Translations under genes and position numbers: made by a program
Origin: Phycomyces blakesleeanus NRRL 1555(-)
Taxonomy: Eukaryota; Mucoromycota; Mucoromycetes; Mucorales; Phycomycetaceae
Assembly: GCF_001638985.1 (NCBI RefSeq)
Contig: NW_017265143.1
Span: forward strand, 310,001 to 374,000
Reading direction: 5' to 3'
Length of the DNA: 64,000 bases
The notes under the pieces: generated by a model
The model's input: the letters and a program-made list of their open reading frames with translations, nothing else
What the model was told of the DNA's origin: nothing
The model's database searches: none
Part shown: positions 13,979 to 27,150 of the stretch, one piece after another
How positions within the stretch are numbered: position 1 is the first letter of the stretch
Layout of the letters: every line of letters starts with the position of its first letter

Positions 13979-14526
13979 ATTATTAAAGACTAAAAAAAAA
14001 TTATATATAAATAAATAAATAAATAAATTTTACATACATATAGATAGAAATATAATTGGATCTGTATAATACTTGTATATACAATAATCATAATAATAAT
14101 AATATTATTATTATGAATGCACATGTTTTGTCTTAACATCACTATACATAAATTCAAGCCCTTTATTTCCATGTTCTACCAATCATTCAATGTATACATA
14201 CATTACATATATTACATTACATAAATATACGTATAGATATATAGATATTTATTTATTGATTTATTTATTTATATAAAAAAGAAGTGCATGCAAATCTTGA
14301 TAATTATCATAATTATTATAAATATTATAGATGTTATTATGTAAATAAACAGATAAATAAATAAATATATATATAAATAAATAAAGGGAATTACAAGGTG
14401 ATAATTATCTCAAGAATAATCTCCAAGGCTTTATATATATATAATTAATTAATTAATTAAATTAAATTAAATTAAATAAAATGAAATGAAAGATAGGAAA
14501 AAAATAGCATAAAAAATGATAAATAA

Positions 14527-14558
<32 letters not shown>

Positions 14559-14683
14559 TGTTTCAAAGTGAATATATAAATAAGAATGAAAAATAGGAAA
14601 TAAATTTGAAATTTGAATCATGAAAAAATGAAAGGGAAAAGAAGTACTAATAAATAAATATATAAATATATATAATACGTATG

Positions 14684-14714
<31 letters not shown>

Positions 14715-15089
14715 TTTTTTGTGTATGTAATTTCGTTTGTGTGTGTGTTTTGGCATATAAAGAAGAATATAAATATAATCTTTTTTTTTAGAAAAAAATT
14801 GAAAAGTATGAAGTGTTCATAAATGACTTGAAATCAGAAATGGGGTTTGAAGAAAGAGGTGAGAATAAGACGAACAATAAAAAGAAGAGGAGAGAAGAAG
14901 AGAAGCGTAAAGATAGTAATTGAGTATCGTTTACTACTGTCGTTTTCTGGTAATTATGTGTCTGTGTCTGTGTTTATGTCTGTGCCTGAGTATGAGTCTG
15001 TGCCTGAGTATTTGTGTGCGATTGTATGCGATTTTGTGTATGTGCTTGAGTATGTGCTTGAGTGTATTATGTGAATGTGAATGTGAATG

Positions 15090-15120
<31 letters not shown>

Positions 15121-15176
15121 TGTTTTCAAGTATTATTATTATTTTTCAAGAAAAAAATAAATATCGGAATTTTATA
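13979..15176. other. Convergent 3' region between DIS3 and the homeobox gene
   Basis: Both flanking genes end here. The stretch is very AT-rich and is packed with AATA, ATT, AATAA, GTAT (14679-14713) and GT-rich repeats. I see no gene. It must hold two 3' untranslated regions. Confidence 0.6.
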
Positions 15177-17050
15177 TTAGATCAAGGCCGCACCAAGCAA
15201 AGCATTTGTCACAGAAGAGCTTGAAGACAACGAAGATGATGATTGTGGGGTTGCTGAACCATTAACAAAGCAGCAAGAAGATGAAGGTAAAGGTGATGAT
15301 GATGACGATGCGGATGATATTAATGGCTTTTCATAGAACCCAAGAGAGATCGGTGATCCTGTGTTTGAAGAAATTGTAGAGGCAGAGCAAGACTGCGAAA
15401 GATGAGGAGTCAGATTATGCTGGATCGTGGATGGGTAATCGAGAGAAAGGTCTTGTTGGATCTGATAGAAATCAATTGGCATTGTCATTGGCGTGTGGTC
15501 AGGGAGAGGAGAACACATTGCGTCAAATGATAGGTCGCGCTTCATTCCTGGGGTACTTTCGCCAGTGCTGCTTCCACTGCTTCCACTGCAGCTAATACCG
15601 TCTTCTACCATATTCATCGACCCTGAACATTGGTTGTAAAAATGATGCATATCTGGCTCAGAGAATCTTCGCTCTTTACACTATACAATAGAATCAAAAT
15701 TTAGAGTTTAGAGTTTAGAGTTTAGAGTTTATAATTTAAAATTTATATTTATATTTATAATTTAAAATTTAGAGGAAGAATTATACATACCAAGCTAATA
15801 GCACTGTTTGTAGATGGCCATGTAGCATTGAAATCAAGTAAATAGCTAGAGGTGGGCAACAAAGACATTTGAGGAGCTGGGCACGATTTGCGACGGAGAA
15901 ATGCATCATGGCTTGCACTCAAACTCTGATGAAAAGGTCTTTGCTGCTGCTGCTGTTGTTGTTGTTGTTGCTGGTACTGCAATGAAATGTCATTCATTGC
16001 TCCCGTAAGAGGATGAATTGGCATCGAAAGCCAACAATTGTCATTCTGGAGCTGCTGGTTCTGCGATTGAATTCCACAGTTGGATTGGTGAAGTGCTGAG
16101 GAATCGAAGCATGAAGAAACATTATTGGCTGTATTTGTGGCGGTTGTGTTGGTTGTGTTGGGTGTACTGGTTGTGCTGGTAGTGGTAGTGGCGGCGGTTG
16201 GTAAACTGACTGTAGAGTTTGAAGCACCGATTGATGAACTGGCGGCGGCGGCACTGACAGCGGCAGCGGCAGCAACGGCAGCGGCGGCGGCGGCAACACA
16301 TCGGACATCTGGGTTGCCTTGAGAGTGCCAGGGAACAGTCGACCAATCAAATGCTCGATGGCTTACAAGAGAATCATCAAGCGAATGAGTTTGCTTCTGA
16401 TGACAGATTGATGGAGGCAAGTAACTTGTGAATGCCGATTTTCCCTCACAGCCGAGTTGGTGGGGCTGAACATTTGCAAAGAACTGAGAGAACAAGACCG
16501 AGTGGTCCATTTCACTGTGGTGGTCAGAGTGGCTCAGAGGACTGTGCATATTAGGACTGTCTCCTCCAATACTGCCGTCGAGGCTATGACTGTGGTGGCT
16601 ATGGTGGTGGTGGTGGTGATGGCTACCGTAGAGGCCGTCATCTTGAGGATCCATTCCAGAAGACGAGGATGATGAAGAGGACGACTTGCGACGTTGCAAT
16701 TTTGCCTTTGCTCTACGGTTCTGGAACCAGATCTGGACACCACGCGGAGTCATGTCTAATTTTTGGGCCAAGATGCGACGGACGGTTGCATTAGGCTTTG
16801 GGTTTTCGGCAAAGGATTTCTCGAGGACCTTGAGTTGGGCTCTGGATGTACGACGACGATGCTTGATCTCGAATGGATTGTAGAATGTGGGTCGGAAGTC
16901 GCCGTGGGGGAATTGATGAAAGGCCTCGAGAAGGTAATTTGGATCGAGATCTGCACAGCTGGGTGAGGTATAGAAGATTGGATTGGGATCATTGAGGTCC
17001 GATGTGATATTGAATGATTGCTCAAATGAGTGCATTGGATCTGTTGTCAT
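15177..17050 (-). CDS. Homeodomain transcription factor, fungal Pho2/Phx1-like
   Basis: This encodes a 587-residue nuclear DNA-binding protein in two exons, 17050-15791 and 15680-15177, joined in phase 0 across a 110-base intron. The homeodomain is at about residues 63-122 (HRRRTSRAQLKVLEKSF, then TPRGVQIWFQNRRAKAKLQ). It contains the recognition-helix core WFQNRR and the NPKP segment typical of fungal homeodomains of the Pho2/Phx1 kind. Outside it the protein is low-complexity: a serine run, a His-rich stretch near residue 144, an Ala-rich block around residues 255-275 (A and V), a Thr/Asn stretch, a Gln run of about eleven, and a Ser-rich C-terminus. These look like disordered regulatory regions. 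The target genes cannot be read from the sequence. The homeodomain is certain; the exact orthologue is not. Confidence 0.92.
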
Positions 17051-18544
17051 ACTGAAAGAGAAAGATGCGAAATGAAAAGAAGTAGATAATGTAAAGTAGT
17101 GTGTTGTGGATGTAATAGATGTTTGTTTAAATGACTATATATTGGAATCTATCTCTAATGATATAGAGTAAGGTATAGATAGATAGGTAGATAAGTAAAA
17201 AGAGAGAGAGAGAGAGAGAGAGATGTAGTAGGAGAGAGCAAGAGTAAGAGTAAGAGAGAAAGAGTTGGTGTTTTGAGTTGGATTTCAAACTTTGGTTTAG
17301 TTTATATAGCATCGAAAGGAACATATATATATATATATATAATCTAAAGGGCTATAGATCTTATATATAATATATATATATAATTCAATGACAGAGTCAA
17401 CCTGAGGAAATGAGAAATAAAGAAAACTAAAGGGGAGGACGAGGGAAAATTCCAATGGTCAAAGGGGTTAGTAAAGAAGGGTTTTCTTTTTTTTTTTTTT
17501 TTTTTTTTTTTACAAGGATTTTTTTTTTACTCATCATTATCATTATAATAGTCGTCTTTACCGTTGCTGTTGCTTTCGTTGTCGTACCTGTTGTTGTTGA
17601 TATTTTGCCCATGTATTTTTTTTCTTGTCTTTGACTTATTTGGCTTGTGAATATAAAGATCAAGACAAGTGTGGAATGCTCTTTATTTTATTTTATTTTT
17701 AAATGTTTTAAAAGACTAGAAGAAAGATATATCTTGTGTTGTATTGTATTCTGATATTTTGAAACAAATTTTCTTATGTATATTTATGAATTGAATTGAA
17801 TTGAATTGAATTAACTATTCTTATTTTAAAATCATAAAAATCATACTAGATCCGTGCATTGTTATTATTACTATTACTATTATTTGATTTATTATCATGT
17901 CTGCAAAGGGGAGCTGGGATTGTACACGAGCAAAACAGCGGGTAGGAAAGAGGGAAAGGAAACCCTTTTGGAGAAATATAGGGGAAGTATATCCATAGAT
18001 TTCTTCTCTTTTTTGTCTTTTTTTTTGTTACAAGTAAAGATAGACAAATAATTATGTGTGGAATAGAATACGGGATAGGACTAAGCGGGTCGGTCGAAAC
18101 ATCAAGCCCGTACAGGAGACCTTTTTCTTTTCTTTTCTTTTCTTCATATGTATTTTGGTAGCAGTATTTCTACTGTGTATTAAATTATTGCAATGTGTAG
18201 AGATACACCTGTGGTAATTTATTGGAGAGCATAAATCAAACCACACACCCATATTTATTTATATATTATCAATACGATATTTTAAATTGGAAATTATTAT
18301 TTCCTATGTTTCTGTCGTGGTTTTTTTTATTGCTGTTGTTGCTGGATCAAGAAAGCTCATTAAACATCAACTCAATCTATAGAGACAATGACAACGATGC
18401 AAAGAGGTAAACAGGGGCAATATTTTATGTACATACATATATATAAAAGAAACTAGAGTATGTATATGTATATGTATGCGTAAAGAGCTACAGACATATA
18501 TAGACACAATAAGACAGATACATATACATGCAAATAGTCAGTAT

Positions 18545-18630
18545 GTTATACATACATACATACGTACATACATACATACATACATACATACATACATACG
18601 TACATACGTACATACGTACATACGTACACA
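18545..18630. repeat. TACA/TACG tetranucleotide repeat
   Basis: About twenty tetramers of the form CATA or CGTA occur in tandem, with regular C/A to C/G variation. Confidence 0.9.
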
Positions 18631-18820
18631 CATAAAGAGATAGAGAAGGTAAGGAAAGAAGAAGAGAGGGAAACAGGCACAGTCCTTTTCCCTGTTTTTT
18701 TTCCTTTCTTTTTCTTTCTTGTTTCCCTTTGGCATGCATCTTATGCGCGCCAGTTGACGATCGAACAAAAAGAAACTCTTTAACCTTGTTTTCATGGATG
18801 GTTTCAACCGAGTCAAAATA

Positions 18821-18837
18821 ATAACAATAACAATAGC

Positions 18838-18877
<40 letters not shown>

Positions 18878-18883
18878 GCAATA
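18821..18883. repeat. AAC trinucleotide repeat
   Basis: A nearly unbroken run of AAC units lies in non-coding DNA upstream of the homeobox gene. Confidence 0.9.
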
Positions 18884-19589
18884 AAGAAATATCGATTTCA
18901 ATAGCAACAATCAAGAGCTTTGGGTTCTTTATTTCTTTATTGTTTTATAAAAGGAAAAAAAGTGAAAATATTTGGTAAAATGTCAAGAAACTAATTTAGA
19001 CTTGTTGTACTTCTTTGTGAAACGAAAAGGACATCCCTCAAGTCTTGTAATAGTAATAAAAATAGTCGTGCTAGTAATATTAGTTGCTATAGTAACGGTA
19101 TACTTTATATTATATTATATTTTTTATTAGTTTACTATGTTTGTACACGAGAAGCCCGCTCAAAATGGATATATCAAGAGGTCTCTCTCATCAAAGGAGG
19201 AAGCGGAGAGAAAGTAAGGGGGGGTATATAGAGAGGGAAAGTGCAGGGTTGAAAAGTAAAGAATCATTTATATATATATGTATCTTTTTTTTACAGATAG
19301 CAGATTATTATTATAATCCTATACATACAAACACGCACACCCACACCCACACATCTTGTCGGCGATCACATCTTGCCTATTATCTCTTTCCTTTCCTTTT
19401 TTTTCTTTTTTTTTTCATCTCCCTGTGGCCCTTGCTTTTTATTTATTTATTTCAATTGCTTCAACTTTCAATTGCTCCTACAGACGCACGAGCACAACCC
19501 GCTTACCTTTTCTCTCTATGACGATTGTAGAATTTATTATATTTGGTTTGCAACAGTACGTGTACCTTTCAATTGAGCATTAACCAAAA

Positions 19590-19712
19590 GCCAAAAAAAA
19601 AATCAAAAATCAAAATTCAAAAATCAAAATTCAAAATTCAAAATTCAAAATGCAAAATGCAAAATTCCAAAATGTAACACCCAAAAACCAAAAACCAAAA
19701 ATCACAAGCCAA
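19590..19712. repeat. Degenerate CAAAATT/CAAAAAT repeat
   Basis: Short units of seven to nine bases built on AAAATTC and AAAATGC are repeated with small changes. Their origin is unknown. Confidence 0.7.
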
Positions 19713-19980
19713 ATGTCAATAGCCAACAGTACAAAAATACAAGTCCCTTTAGCTAGTTCACTTACTTATCTATGTCTGCTTGATTTGCTTTACTTTTATT
19801 ATATATATATATATATTGTATATTGTATATTGTATATAAAAAAAAAAAGTTCAATTCAAAGAAATCATAGATAATTTATTTCCCACCTGTCAACCTGAAC
19901 ATATGGCTTCATTCTTCCGATCTCCTTGCTAAAAAAAAGCTTCACTCTTTCCAACCCCCTTTCCTTTCCCCTTCCTTCCT

Positions 19981-20078
19981 GTCTATCTGTCTACTTACTT
20001 ACCTACCTACTTGTCTGTATTTCTGCCTGCCTGCCTGCCTGCTTGTCTATTTACCTGCCTGCCTGCCTGCCTTCCTTT
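19981..20078. repeat. CTAC/CTGC tetranucleotide repeats
   Basis: Runs of CTTA, CTAC and CTGC tetramers lie between about 19.98 and 20.08 kb, just before a T-run/A-run dyad. Confidence 0.8.
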
Positions 20079-20493
20079 AAATCTCTCTCTCTCTTTTTTT
20101 TTTTAAAAAAAAAACTCTTTTGTAAAGAATTATTTATACTTTACAATACACATTTTAAATACAACCAAGCACTTGAAATACTAAGTAATAAAAACTTTCT
20201 TCTTTTTTTTTATACATCATATTTTTATATTTCATTTCATTTTATTTTTATATTTCGGTAGATAGAAAGATAATAGTGATAATAACTCTCATAAAGAAAT
20301 ATCGATAATAGAAGAAGTATAAAAAGTATAAGAAGAAGAAGGAGAGAGAGAGAAAAGAAATTGTATAGGACAAAGATAGGTTGGTGACATTCTTGACTTT
20401 TTGTTCAACCCAACCTGATTTCTCTCGCCACAATAAAAAATAAAGTAAAAAAGGACATAAAAGGCATCTTGGCATGGTAGACGATCTCTTATT

Positions 20494-22398
20494 TTAGAGG
20501 TCTTTTTCATCAGCATATCCTCTGGCAATACCCGAACGTCCTTCCTGCACACTTCCAGCCTCATCCTGTCCGATATTGGGTTCAAGACCCCTGTAAGATC
20601 GATTCTTCAGGTACTCTCCTGCATTTGTGTGATCATTTCGAGTAAACCAAGCGTATTTCAGATTAGTTAGTCATTTTGTCTATCTTTGTTTCTCTTTTAT
20701 GTCACTATGTTTCTATGTACTTATACATATACATATACATATATATATAATTCCTTTCTTCCTTTCTTTGTACTTTAACACGGCTTCTTCCCCACACACA
20801 CACACAACAACAACAACAACAACAGCAATAATAATAAAAGCAAATATACAAATATTCTTTATAGTTGTTTTAGAGAATAAAAAGAAAAGGCATTACCTGC
20901 TGTACTGTTCAACAACATAGATATACTAGTATCTTTGCTTCGAAGTGTAAGATCAGTCAATTTACTAGTCAATGGTGTATCTAAATCTATAGAATTGTTA
21001 CGTCGTCTCTTTGTTAATTATCAAAAAGTAATCACAAATAATAACATGAGAGAAAGTACCTTGTTTGTTGGTGTTCTTGTTGAACGGACGAGTCTTGTAT
21101 TGTCCAGTAATCAACGAAAAGTGTTCTTCTTCATCACTTGAGCCGTCTTCATCTTCCTATTATTATTAATAATAATATTTTTATAATACATTATAAGATT
21201 TCAATAGTAATAATAACAGTGGTGAGCAAGTGGATAAAAGTAAATGACATTTTACCTTGTCATATGTAAAGTCATCTGTGCGGAGACTGGGAAGTAACTT
21301 TGAAAAATCAGTGATATAATCTCCTGTCCACTCCTTTGACCTGTGCACATCAAATGTTAATAAAATAAAGCAAAGCAAAATAAAAATTTGGCTTACTTTG
21401 CCAGTGCAATCTCAAGTTCAAAGGGGGTTACGATTGGGCGGTAAAATTCCTTTGGGACAAGTCAAAGGCATGGTTAGTATAATAACAATAAATGAAAACT
21501 GTCTTTCCCTCCTTGCTTCCTTCTGTCTCCCTCCACCCCCTTCCTTCTCCACCTTCTCCTCTTCTTATATAAATAATCATATACTCTTTTGATTTGTTTC
21601 ACCCTCGGTGTTAGGTGTAAATTTTGGTGTTGGTGTGTAGAATTAATGAAAAAAAAACAGGATCAAGAAAAAAAAATTACCTTTGAATCAATCAAACTAT
21701 TTTCGGGACAGGCAACCAGCACATAACAATCAACCTCCATAAAATTAGCCATCTTGGCTACATTAAGTTTACCCATCACAAATAGATATGATTTTCTGCC
21801 AGAGATCGAAACCAGCTTTTTGATATGTTCGATGATATTCATATAAGAAGCTATTTAACACATATAGGCACAATTTGTTAATACATATATATATATAAAA
21901 ATTAAAGGCAGAAATACTAACCAACACCAAGAGTACCAACAACGATACCAATAGTATTAGCATCCTTGGCCTTTTGAACCAAGACGTATCTATAATGACA
22001 ATAATGATAAATAGTATTAGTAATTAATAGTACAGTTGTGTCAAACTGCTCTATTCTATTTCAAGACAAAAGAATACAAAGCAAAAATAAACAATAACCT
22101 CTTCATTAGCATCCTGTTCACTTGGACTGTTTCCTTTCTAGCTTCTTTAGTCTTGGGATCATAAGTGTACAACTACAAGAAGTTTAATTTAATTTAATTT
22201 AATTTAAATTTATTGTTAGTATTGTAAAGCAAAGCAAAAAAGAAAAGAAAAAGAATCCCCTGATCTTCCCTCCTCTTTTGTCCCCCTTCCACTTCTTCCC
22301 AAACCCCTCCTTTTTCTTTCTCTCTCTCTAGCTATCTTTATCTACTCCAACCTTTTATATGTAAATATATATATTAAGGCAAAGCACAACAAAACCAA

Positions 22399-22449
<51 letters not shown>

Positions 22450-24153
22450 TTACCTGACATTTGTTGTGAACCATCAAGATATTGGTTAATGTCAAACTCT
22501 CGCTTCCGACAAAAAAGATCGAACATGATTCGATGGGCAGATCTTTGGGTAAAGTGTAATATCTTCCTCCCTTGGTCTTCTCAGCACTCAATTCCTCGGT
22601 AGTAATCAAGCGTGGTTTGGACGATCCACAGCTACCATCGGCCTCTTTGAGCGTGTCTTCTAAATCAGATTTACAATCACATGTACATCCCTCTTTTTTG
22701 TCTTTTCCACCGCAACCCTTGGTCTTGATGATTCCGGTCGATTTATCCTCGAGTTTGGGTTGATGGTCCTCGAGTGTGGACTGAAGTTTTGATTCTTTCT
22801 GGATCTTTGTAGGAATGATATTCGTGTAAGACTTTTGCAGCCGAGAGGTCAATTGATCTATACAATAACAGTGATATATACATATACATAAATATTATAT
22901 AAAAAAATAAATAAGAAGTATATTTATTACATATATAAATTGTTTTATAAAAAAAATATTATATATGTTTTGCATATATAAATAATTTGTATGCTTGCAA
23001 TAATGATAATGATAGCAAAGAGAGATAAAGAAGTATTATTCTTATTAAAAGGTATGTATGTATGTATTTATTTTATGTGTGTGTGTGTGTGTATATGATT
23101 GTGTATATGTGTGTTGACTGTGGGATCTTACCAACATCATAAGAGTATTCCACATCGCACATCACAATAACAGGTGTATTCTTGTCAGGAAATAATGTTT
23201 CAAATTCCTTGATACAATGGTCGATATCCACTGATTGTTGACCAAATACATACAGGACAGGTAAATGCGATGTTCTGGTGCAATAATAATACATATGTAT
23301 ATATAAATACATAAAATATATATATATAGAGAGAGAGAGTATGTGTATATATATAAATCAATATCTGTTCTTTTCGCTTTCTTTCTTTCTTTCATTTGTA
23401 TATATATATATATTGAAGATACACACTCACTCACTCACTCTCACACACACTCACACACTTACACACTTACACACTTACACAACTACATACTTACATGCTT
23501 ACATGCTTACATACTTCTTCCCTTACACGCTTCTTCACTTACACATGAATGTGTATGTGTGTGTGTGTCCGTATGTATGCGTATGTGTATGTGTATGTGT
23601 ATGTGTGTGTGTGTGTGTGTGTTTATGCATATATATCAGTGTACGTATGTATCTATGTGGTTTTTTCTTTTAAAAAAATCTATATTCTCCAATTAATACG
23701 TATAAACACATGCGAGAGAGTGTGGAGTGCGCATCTTCTTCTGTTTCTTCTATTATTTGGTTTGTTTGGTTGGTTGGTTGGTTGGTTTGGAACGAAATGT
23801 CTTTACGGAGAGAGACAGGATCGGCCATAGTGAACAATCAGATCAGCGTTGCAATGCTCAGCTGCGACTTCATCCACACAACAGCTTCCATAAGAAGTAT
23901 CGGCAAGAATAAAGAAACTCTTGCCTGTCTTTTGTTGAAGGATCGATGATACTGCGGTTGCATCGGCTAGCAATTCATCCGGAAATTGAAGAGCAATTCT
24001 CTTGTAGTTTCCATTGACGATTCGATCGACAGTGCGATCTATCTCATAAAGCGTCTCGAGATTATTGTGTTTGACACTTTCTGTTTCAATAGCACGTTCA
24101 ATGACAGAACTTCCGTCATCAGCAAACGTGGCAGGTCCTTTGGCAGTCGACAT
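20494..24153 (-). CDS. DPH2: Diphthamide biosynthesis protein Dph2
   Basis: The encoded protein (551 residues) acts with Dph1 in the first step of diphthamide synthesis on elongation factor 2, transferring the aminocarboxypropyl group from S-adenosylmethionine. Eleven exons join in frame: 24153-23807, 23274-23132, 22857-22454, 22172-22099, 21989-21922, 21850-21681, 21449-21397, 21340-21256, 21156-21060, 20986-20897 and 20618-20494. Family signatures are [54 protein letters not shown] and a C-terminal GRSGIARGY. Candidate iron-sulphur cysteines are C91/C92, C113 and about C393, matching the family positions. The third exon encodes an unusual Cys-, Lys- and Glu-rich insert at about residues 195-230. 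Introns are packed with microsatellites. Confidence 0.96.
22396..22448. repeat. CCAGAA hexanucleotide repeat beside a DPH2 splice donor
   Basis: About nine AACCAG units on the plus strand end directly at the GTAAGT donor (read on the minus strand) of the third DPH2 exon. Because it is intronic, length change should not alter the protein. Confidence 0.9.
23401..23640. repeat. Mixed CA and GT microsatellites in the first DPH2 intron
   Basis: ACTC, ACAC and TTACA repeats are followed by a long GT/GTAT run. They fill most of the 532-base first intron (23275-23806) and create several false open frames. Confidence 0.85.
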
Positions 24154-24661
24154 TGTAATAAAAACGAAATATATCTATATATATATCTATATCTATATGC
24201 GCGTGTGTGTATATATTTTGTGTGTAGAAGGAGAGAAAGGGATAAGGATTTTTTTAGGGGTTTAGTGTAAAGTAAAGTAATGTAAAGATAAAGATAAAGA
24301 TAAAGAGAGAGAGAGGGGAGTATAAAGGGGTTGGCTATTATTATTAAAATAATAATAATAATAGATGAAAGGGGGACAGGACTATGATATTGGTTTGAAT
24401 AAAGTGTCGAAATGCAAAAAATTGTCAGTGGCTGTGACTGTTGGATTTTCACTTTTTTTTTAAGAGAGAGAAAGAAAGACCCTGAAGTCAAATACGGATA
24501 AACTCCTCTAATTGTTTTGGCCTCATAGGCACACAAACACACTTACCCTTTTATTGCTTATGGTTTAATACGCATAAAGTGATTTTGTGGTACAAAACGC
24601 AAGGGAAGTGAAAGGAAGAAAAAGGGATAGTGGGGTTGTGGGGTTATGGAGGAAAGAGTTG

Positions 24662-24712
24662 CTGTTGTGGTAATAGTAGTTGTGGTGGTGGTGGTGGTGG
24701 TGGTGATAGATG
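24662..24712. repeat. GTT/GTG trinucleotide-like repeat
   Basis: Irregular GTGGTAATAG-type units become a clean GTG run. Confidence 0.8.
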
Positions 24713-25529
24713 GTGTGATTTTTATGCAAGGGAAAAAGACAGATACTAATATAGATGCGGGTAACGGATACAGACACGGATACGGACACGGATACGGACA
24801 CGGATACTCAGTAAGAGATGCATGATCAAAAGAGAGGGAAACCCGGTAATAGATATTACAACTATATTCTAAATAAAGTATTTTATATTCTCTTTTTGAG
24901 ACTATAACATGTCCAAAGCAATTGACCATTTTGAATAGGAAAGTAAATGTAAACCAAGAGAGATTTTATTACACAATATACTCTGAAATCAACCGTCATT
25001 TCGTTAAATAAGTACAAGCTGACACTAGAGTAATAGGTAAATATCGAATAGCACTATTGGTTTATTTTATCTGATTCGTGATTTCATCAAACAGAATACA
25101 AAAAAAAAGAAGCCATAAAAGACGGGTGAACCTCTTTTATTGTATATAGAGGTACACAGATACATACACATACACATACCTACATAAATACACCTTTCTC
25201 TTTTATACACCTTTGTATGTAGGTGTGCATATAGTTTGAACTTTCCCCTCTTTCTCCTTTTTTATACATATCTAAATAAAATAAAATGACCCTTTCTTTT
25301 CTTACTTTGTACCTTGTTGTTCATATTCTTTCCCTTTATTTCGAAGGTAAGAATGTGAGTTAAGGAAGGAAGAGGTTCAAGATCGAAAACGATCTACAAG
25401 ATCCAATCTTCTTTTGGCGGTTTTTTTTCTTATTTTCTTTTGGAGTAGTATAATTGGTATTATCTGTATTCACCACTCAATCTGATCACAGATAATTATG
25501 CACGCATGTATTATGTAAGTATGCAATTA

Positions 25530-25605
25530 TGTATATATGTATATATGTATGTATGTATGTATGTATATATATATGTATGTATGTAAGTATGTAAGTATGT
25601 ATTCC
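25530..25605. repeat. ATGT/ATAT tetranucleotide repeat
   Basis: Tandem ATGT units with ATAT and AAGT variants lie in the VPS74 downstream region. Confidence 0.85.
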
Positions 25606-25786
25606 ATGTCTGTTTTCCTTTTTGTGTGATGAAATAGTAAGAAATATTTGTGTTTGTGTGGGTTATTTGGTTATTGGGTTATTGGGTGAGTGAGTTATTG
25701 AGTGAGTAAGGGCAAGTGGGGGGTGGATAGAGGTGGTGTGTAGACTTGTCGGGAGAATGTTATGGGCTTTTATACAAATATCACTA

Positions 25787-27150
25787 TTATAGCTACAAAG
25801 ACGTACAAGAAAATAGAAGAAGAAAAAAGTTAGCATTTGGTTATCATAAATTACAGTAAACCACAGTAATTATTCATTCATTATTATTATTATTATTTTA
25901 AAAAAAAGAATATCTATACTTACAATGGCATCCATCTTTGTGAGTACATTGAGTACGGCAGCAATGATTTCAATCGACAGTTCTTTTCCGGCTCCAATAT
26001 TCATCTTGGCTCCTTCTCCGGCAAACGGCCATGTAGAGTAATCGTTCATCAATTCATCTACCCGGTTGAATGCCTGTTCCCGCAAGTCGTGTTGGAGGTA
26101 GAGAAGGGCATTCTCGAGCACATTGGCCGCATAAGCCGCACAGATCATACTGACCGTTCGGAGGTAACAGTGGGGAATATCTGACTGGGCGTCAATCGAC
26201 GAGGCTGTCACACGAGTGATTAGCATCGTACAGACACGCTTGATAACCTCTTCCTTAATTGCCGTGTCAGTGATCGGGTGGGTAGCCATATCGAACAACA
26301 GGAAGTTGCGTTTCTCTGTTCGTAGGACGCCCTTGTCTACCAATCCCTTGGCCAATCTTTCTCTGACTTGTTTCAATTGATAACCAATCTTCATCACATT
26401 CCAAGTCTCACCTACGATATATTGCACATGTATTTAGTTTATTTTCACAGGCACATTAACACAAAGTCTCTCTTTCTCTTACACATCTCTACTAATACAC
26501 ATGCACAAATAAAGAAAGAAAGAAAGAGAAAAAAATGTATATATGCTTGTCAAAGAAAACAAACTTACCACTCATCAAATCAATCCAGCTTGCCACACTC
26601 ATCTTCTCGCTAGTCTTCATCATTTTCAAAGCTTCGTCGAGCAAAACCTCTCCTGTAAGTTTATCATCAATGACTTCGATATATCTATCTGCTAGTTGGT
26701 ATTTTCTTCTGTTGGGATCCTTGACCATTGCTATCCTTCCTCTGAATGCAAGTTCCATCACAATGCATCCTCTCAATGCATAACTGATGCTATCGTTCCA
26801 AAATGAAAGGTAGCCCTGAGAATTAAATTAAATTATTATTATTATTTTAAAATAAAGAAAGAAAGAAAGAAAAAAAATGTCAATTCGTCATTGAATCATC
26901 ATCCAACAAATAAAATAAAAGTAATACAATAAAAGAATCGAACCTGTTTGTCTTTGAGTCCAAGTAAGAGAACTTCTTCCATCAATGTAAGTTTTGGTGT
27001 TGATTTTGATTCGTTGACTTCTCGGGGGTCAAATGCAATCTTCTTTTCTGTCACTGGAGAATCGCGAGGATTTGTAGATGCATTTGGTTCTTGAGTTGAG
27101 TCATCTTGGTTGGATGACCCTCCAACTCTTCTTCTTGTGATTGTCGACAT
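25787..27150 (-). CDS. VPS74: Golgi PI4P-binding adaptor Vps74/GOLPH3
   Basis: The encoded protein (315 residues) is a peripheral Golgi protein that binds phosphatidylinositol 4-phosphate and keeps glycosyltransferases in the Golgi by linking their tails to COPI. Four exons join in frame: 27150-26944, 26815-26569, 26411-25924 and a last exon 25792-25787. The N-terminus has the arginine cluster TRRR (residues 5-8) seen in the family. The GPP34 fold starts with [22 protein letters not shown]75 and R84 match the PI4P-pocket residues of GOLPH3. The segment [17 protein letters not shown] is highly typical. The last exon holds only CTA TAA and gives the end ...KMDAIL, close to the family's hydrophobic C-terminus; its acceptor is TTTGTAG. 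If that exon were wrong, translation would read through the donor into a non-conserved tail. Confidence 0.95.

Larger units (their letters stand above)
17051..20493. other. Long simple-repeat-rich intergenic region
   Basis: Three and a half kilobases lie between the start of the homeobox gene and the stop of DPH2, both on the minus strand. I see no gene. The region holds (AT)n near 17325-17340, a T run at 17488-17512, ATTGA pentamers at about 17788-17812, and TACA, AAC, AAAATTC-like and CTGC repeats. The left part should contain the homeobox promoter. Open frames here are all low-complexity. Confidence 0.6.
24154..25786. other. Intergenic region upstream of DPH2 and downstream of VPS74
   Basis: No gene is seen. 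The left part should contain the DPH2 promoter. The stretch has GATAAA and GAGA repeats near 24285-24315, a GTG run at 24662-24712, GGATACG units near 24764-24806 and ATGT repeats at 25530-25605. Confidence 0.6.

Noticed and set aside
15695..15735. Telomere-like TTTAGAG repeat
   Set aside because: There are only about five units, inside the homeobox intron, with a base different from the common TTAGGG type. It is a simple repeat.
16125..16322. Ala/Val-rich plus-strand frame
   Set aside because: It is antisense to the low-complexity part of the homeobox gene.
23341..23830. Several overlapping Cys/Val/Tyr-rich frames
   Set aside because: They are translations of CA and GT microsatellites in the first DPH2 intron.
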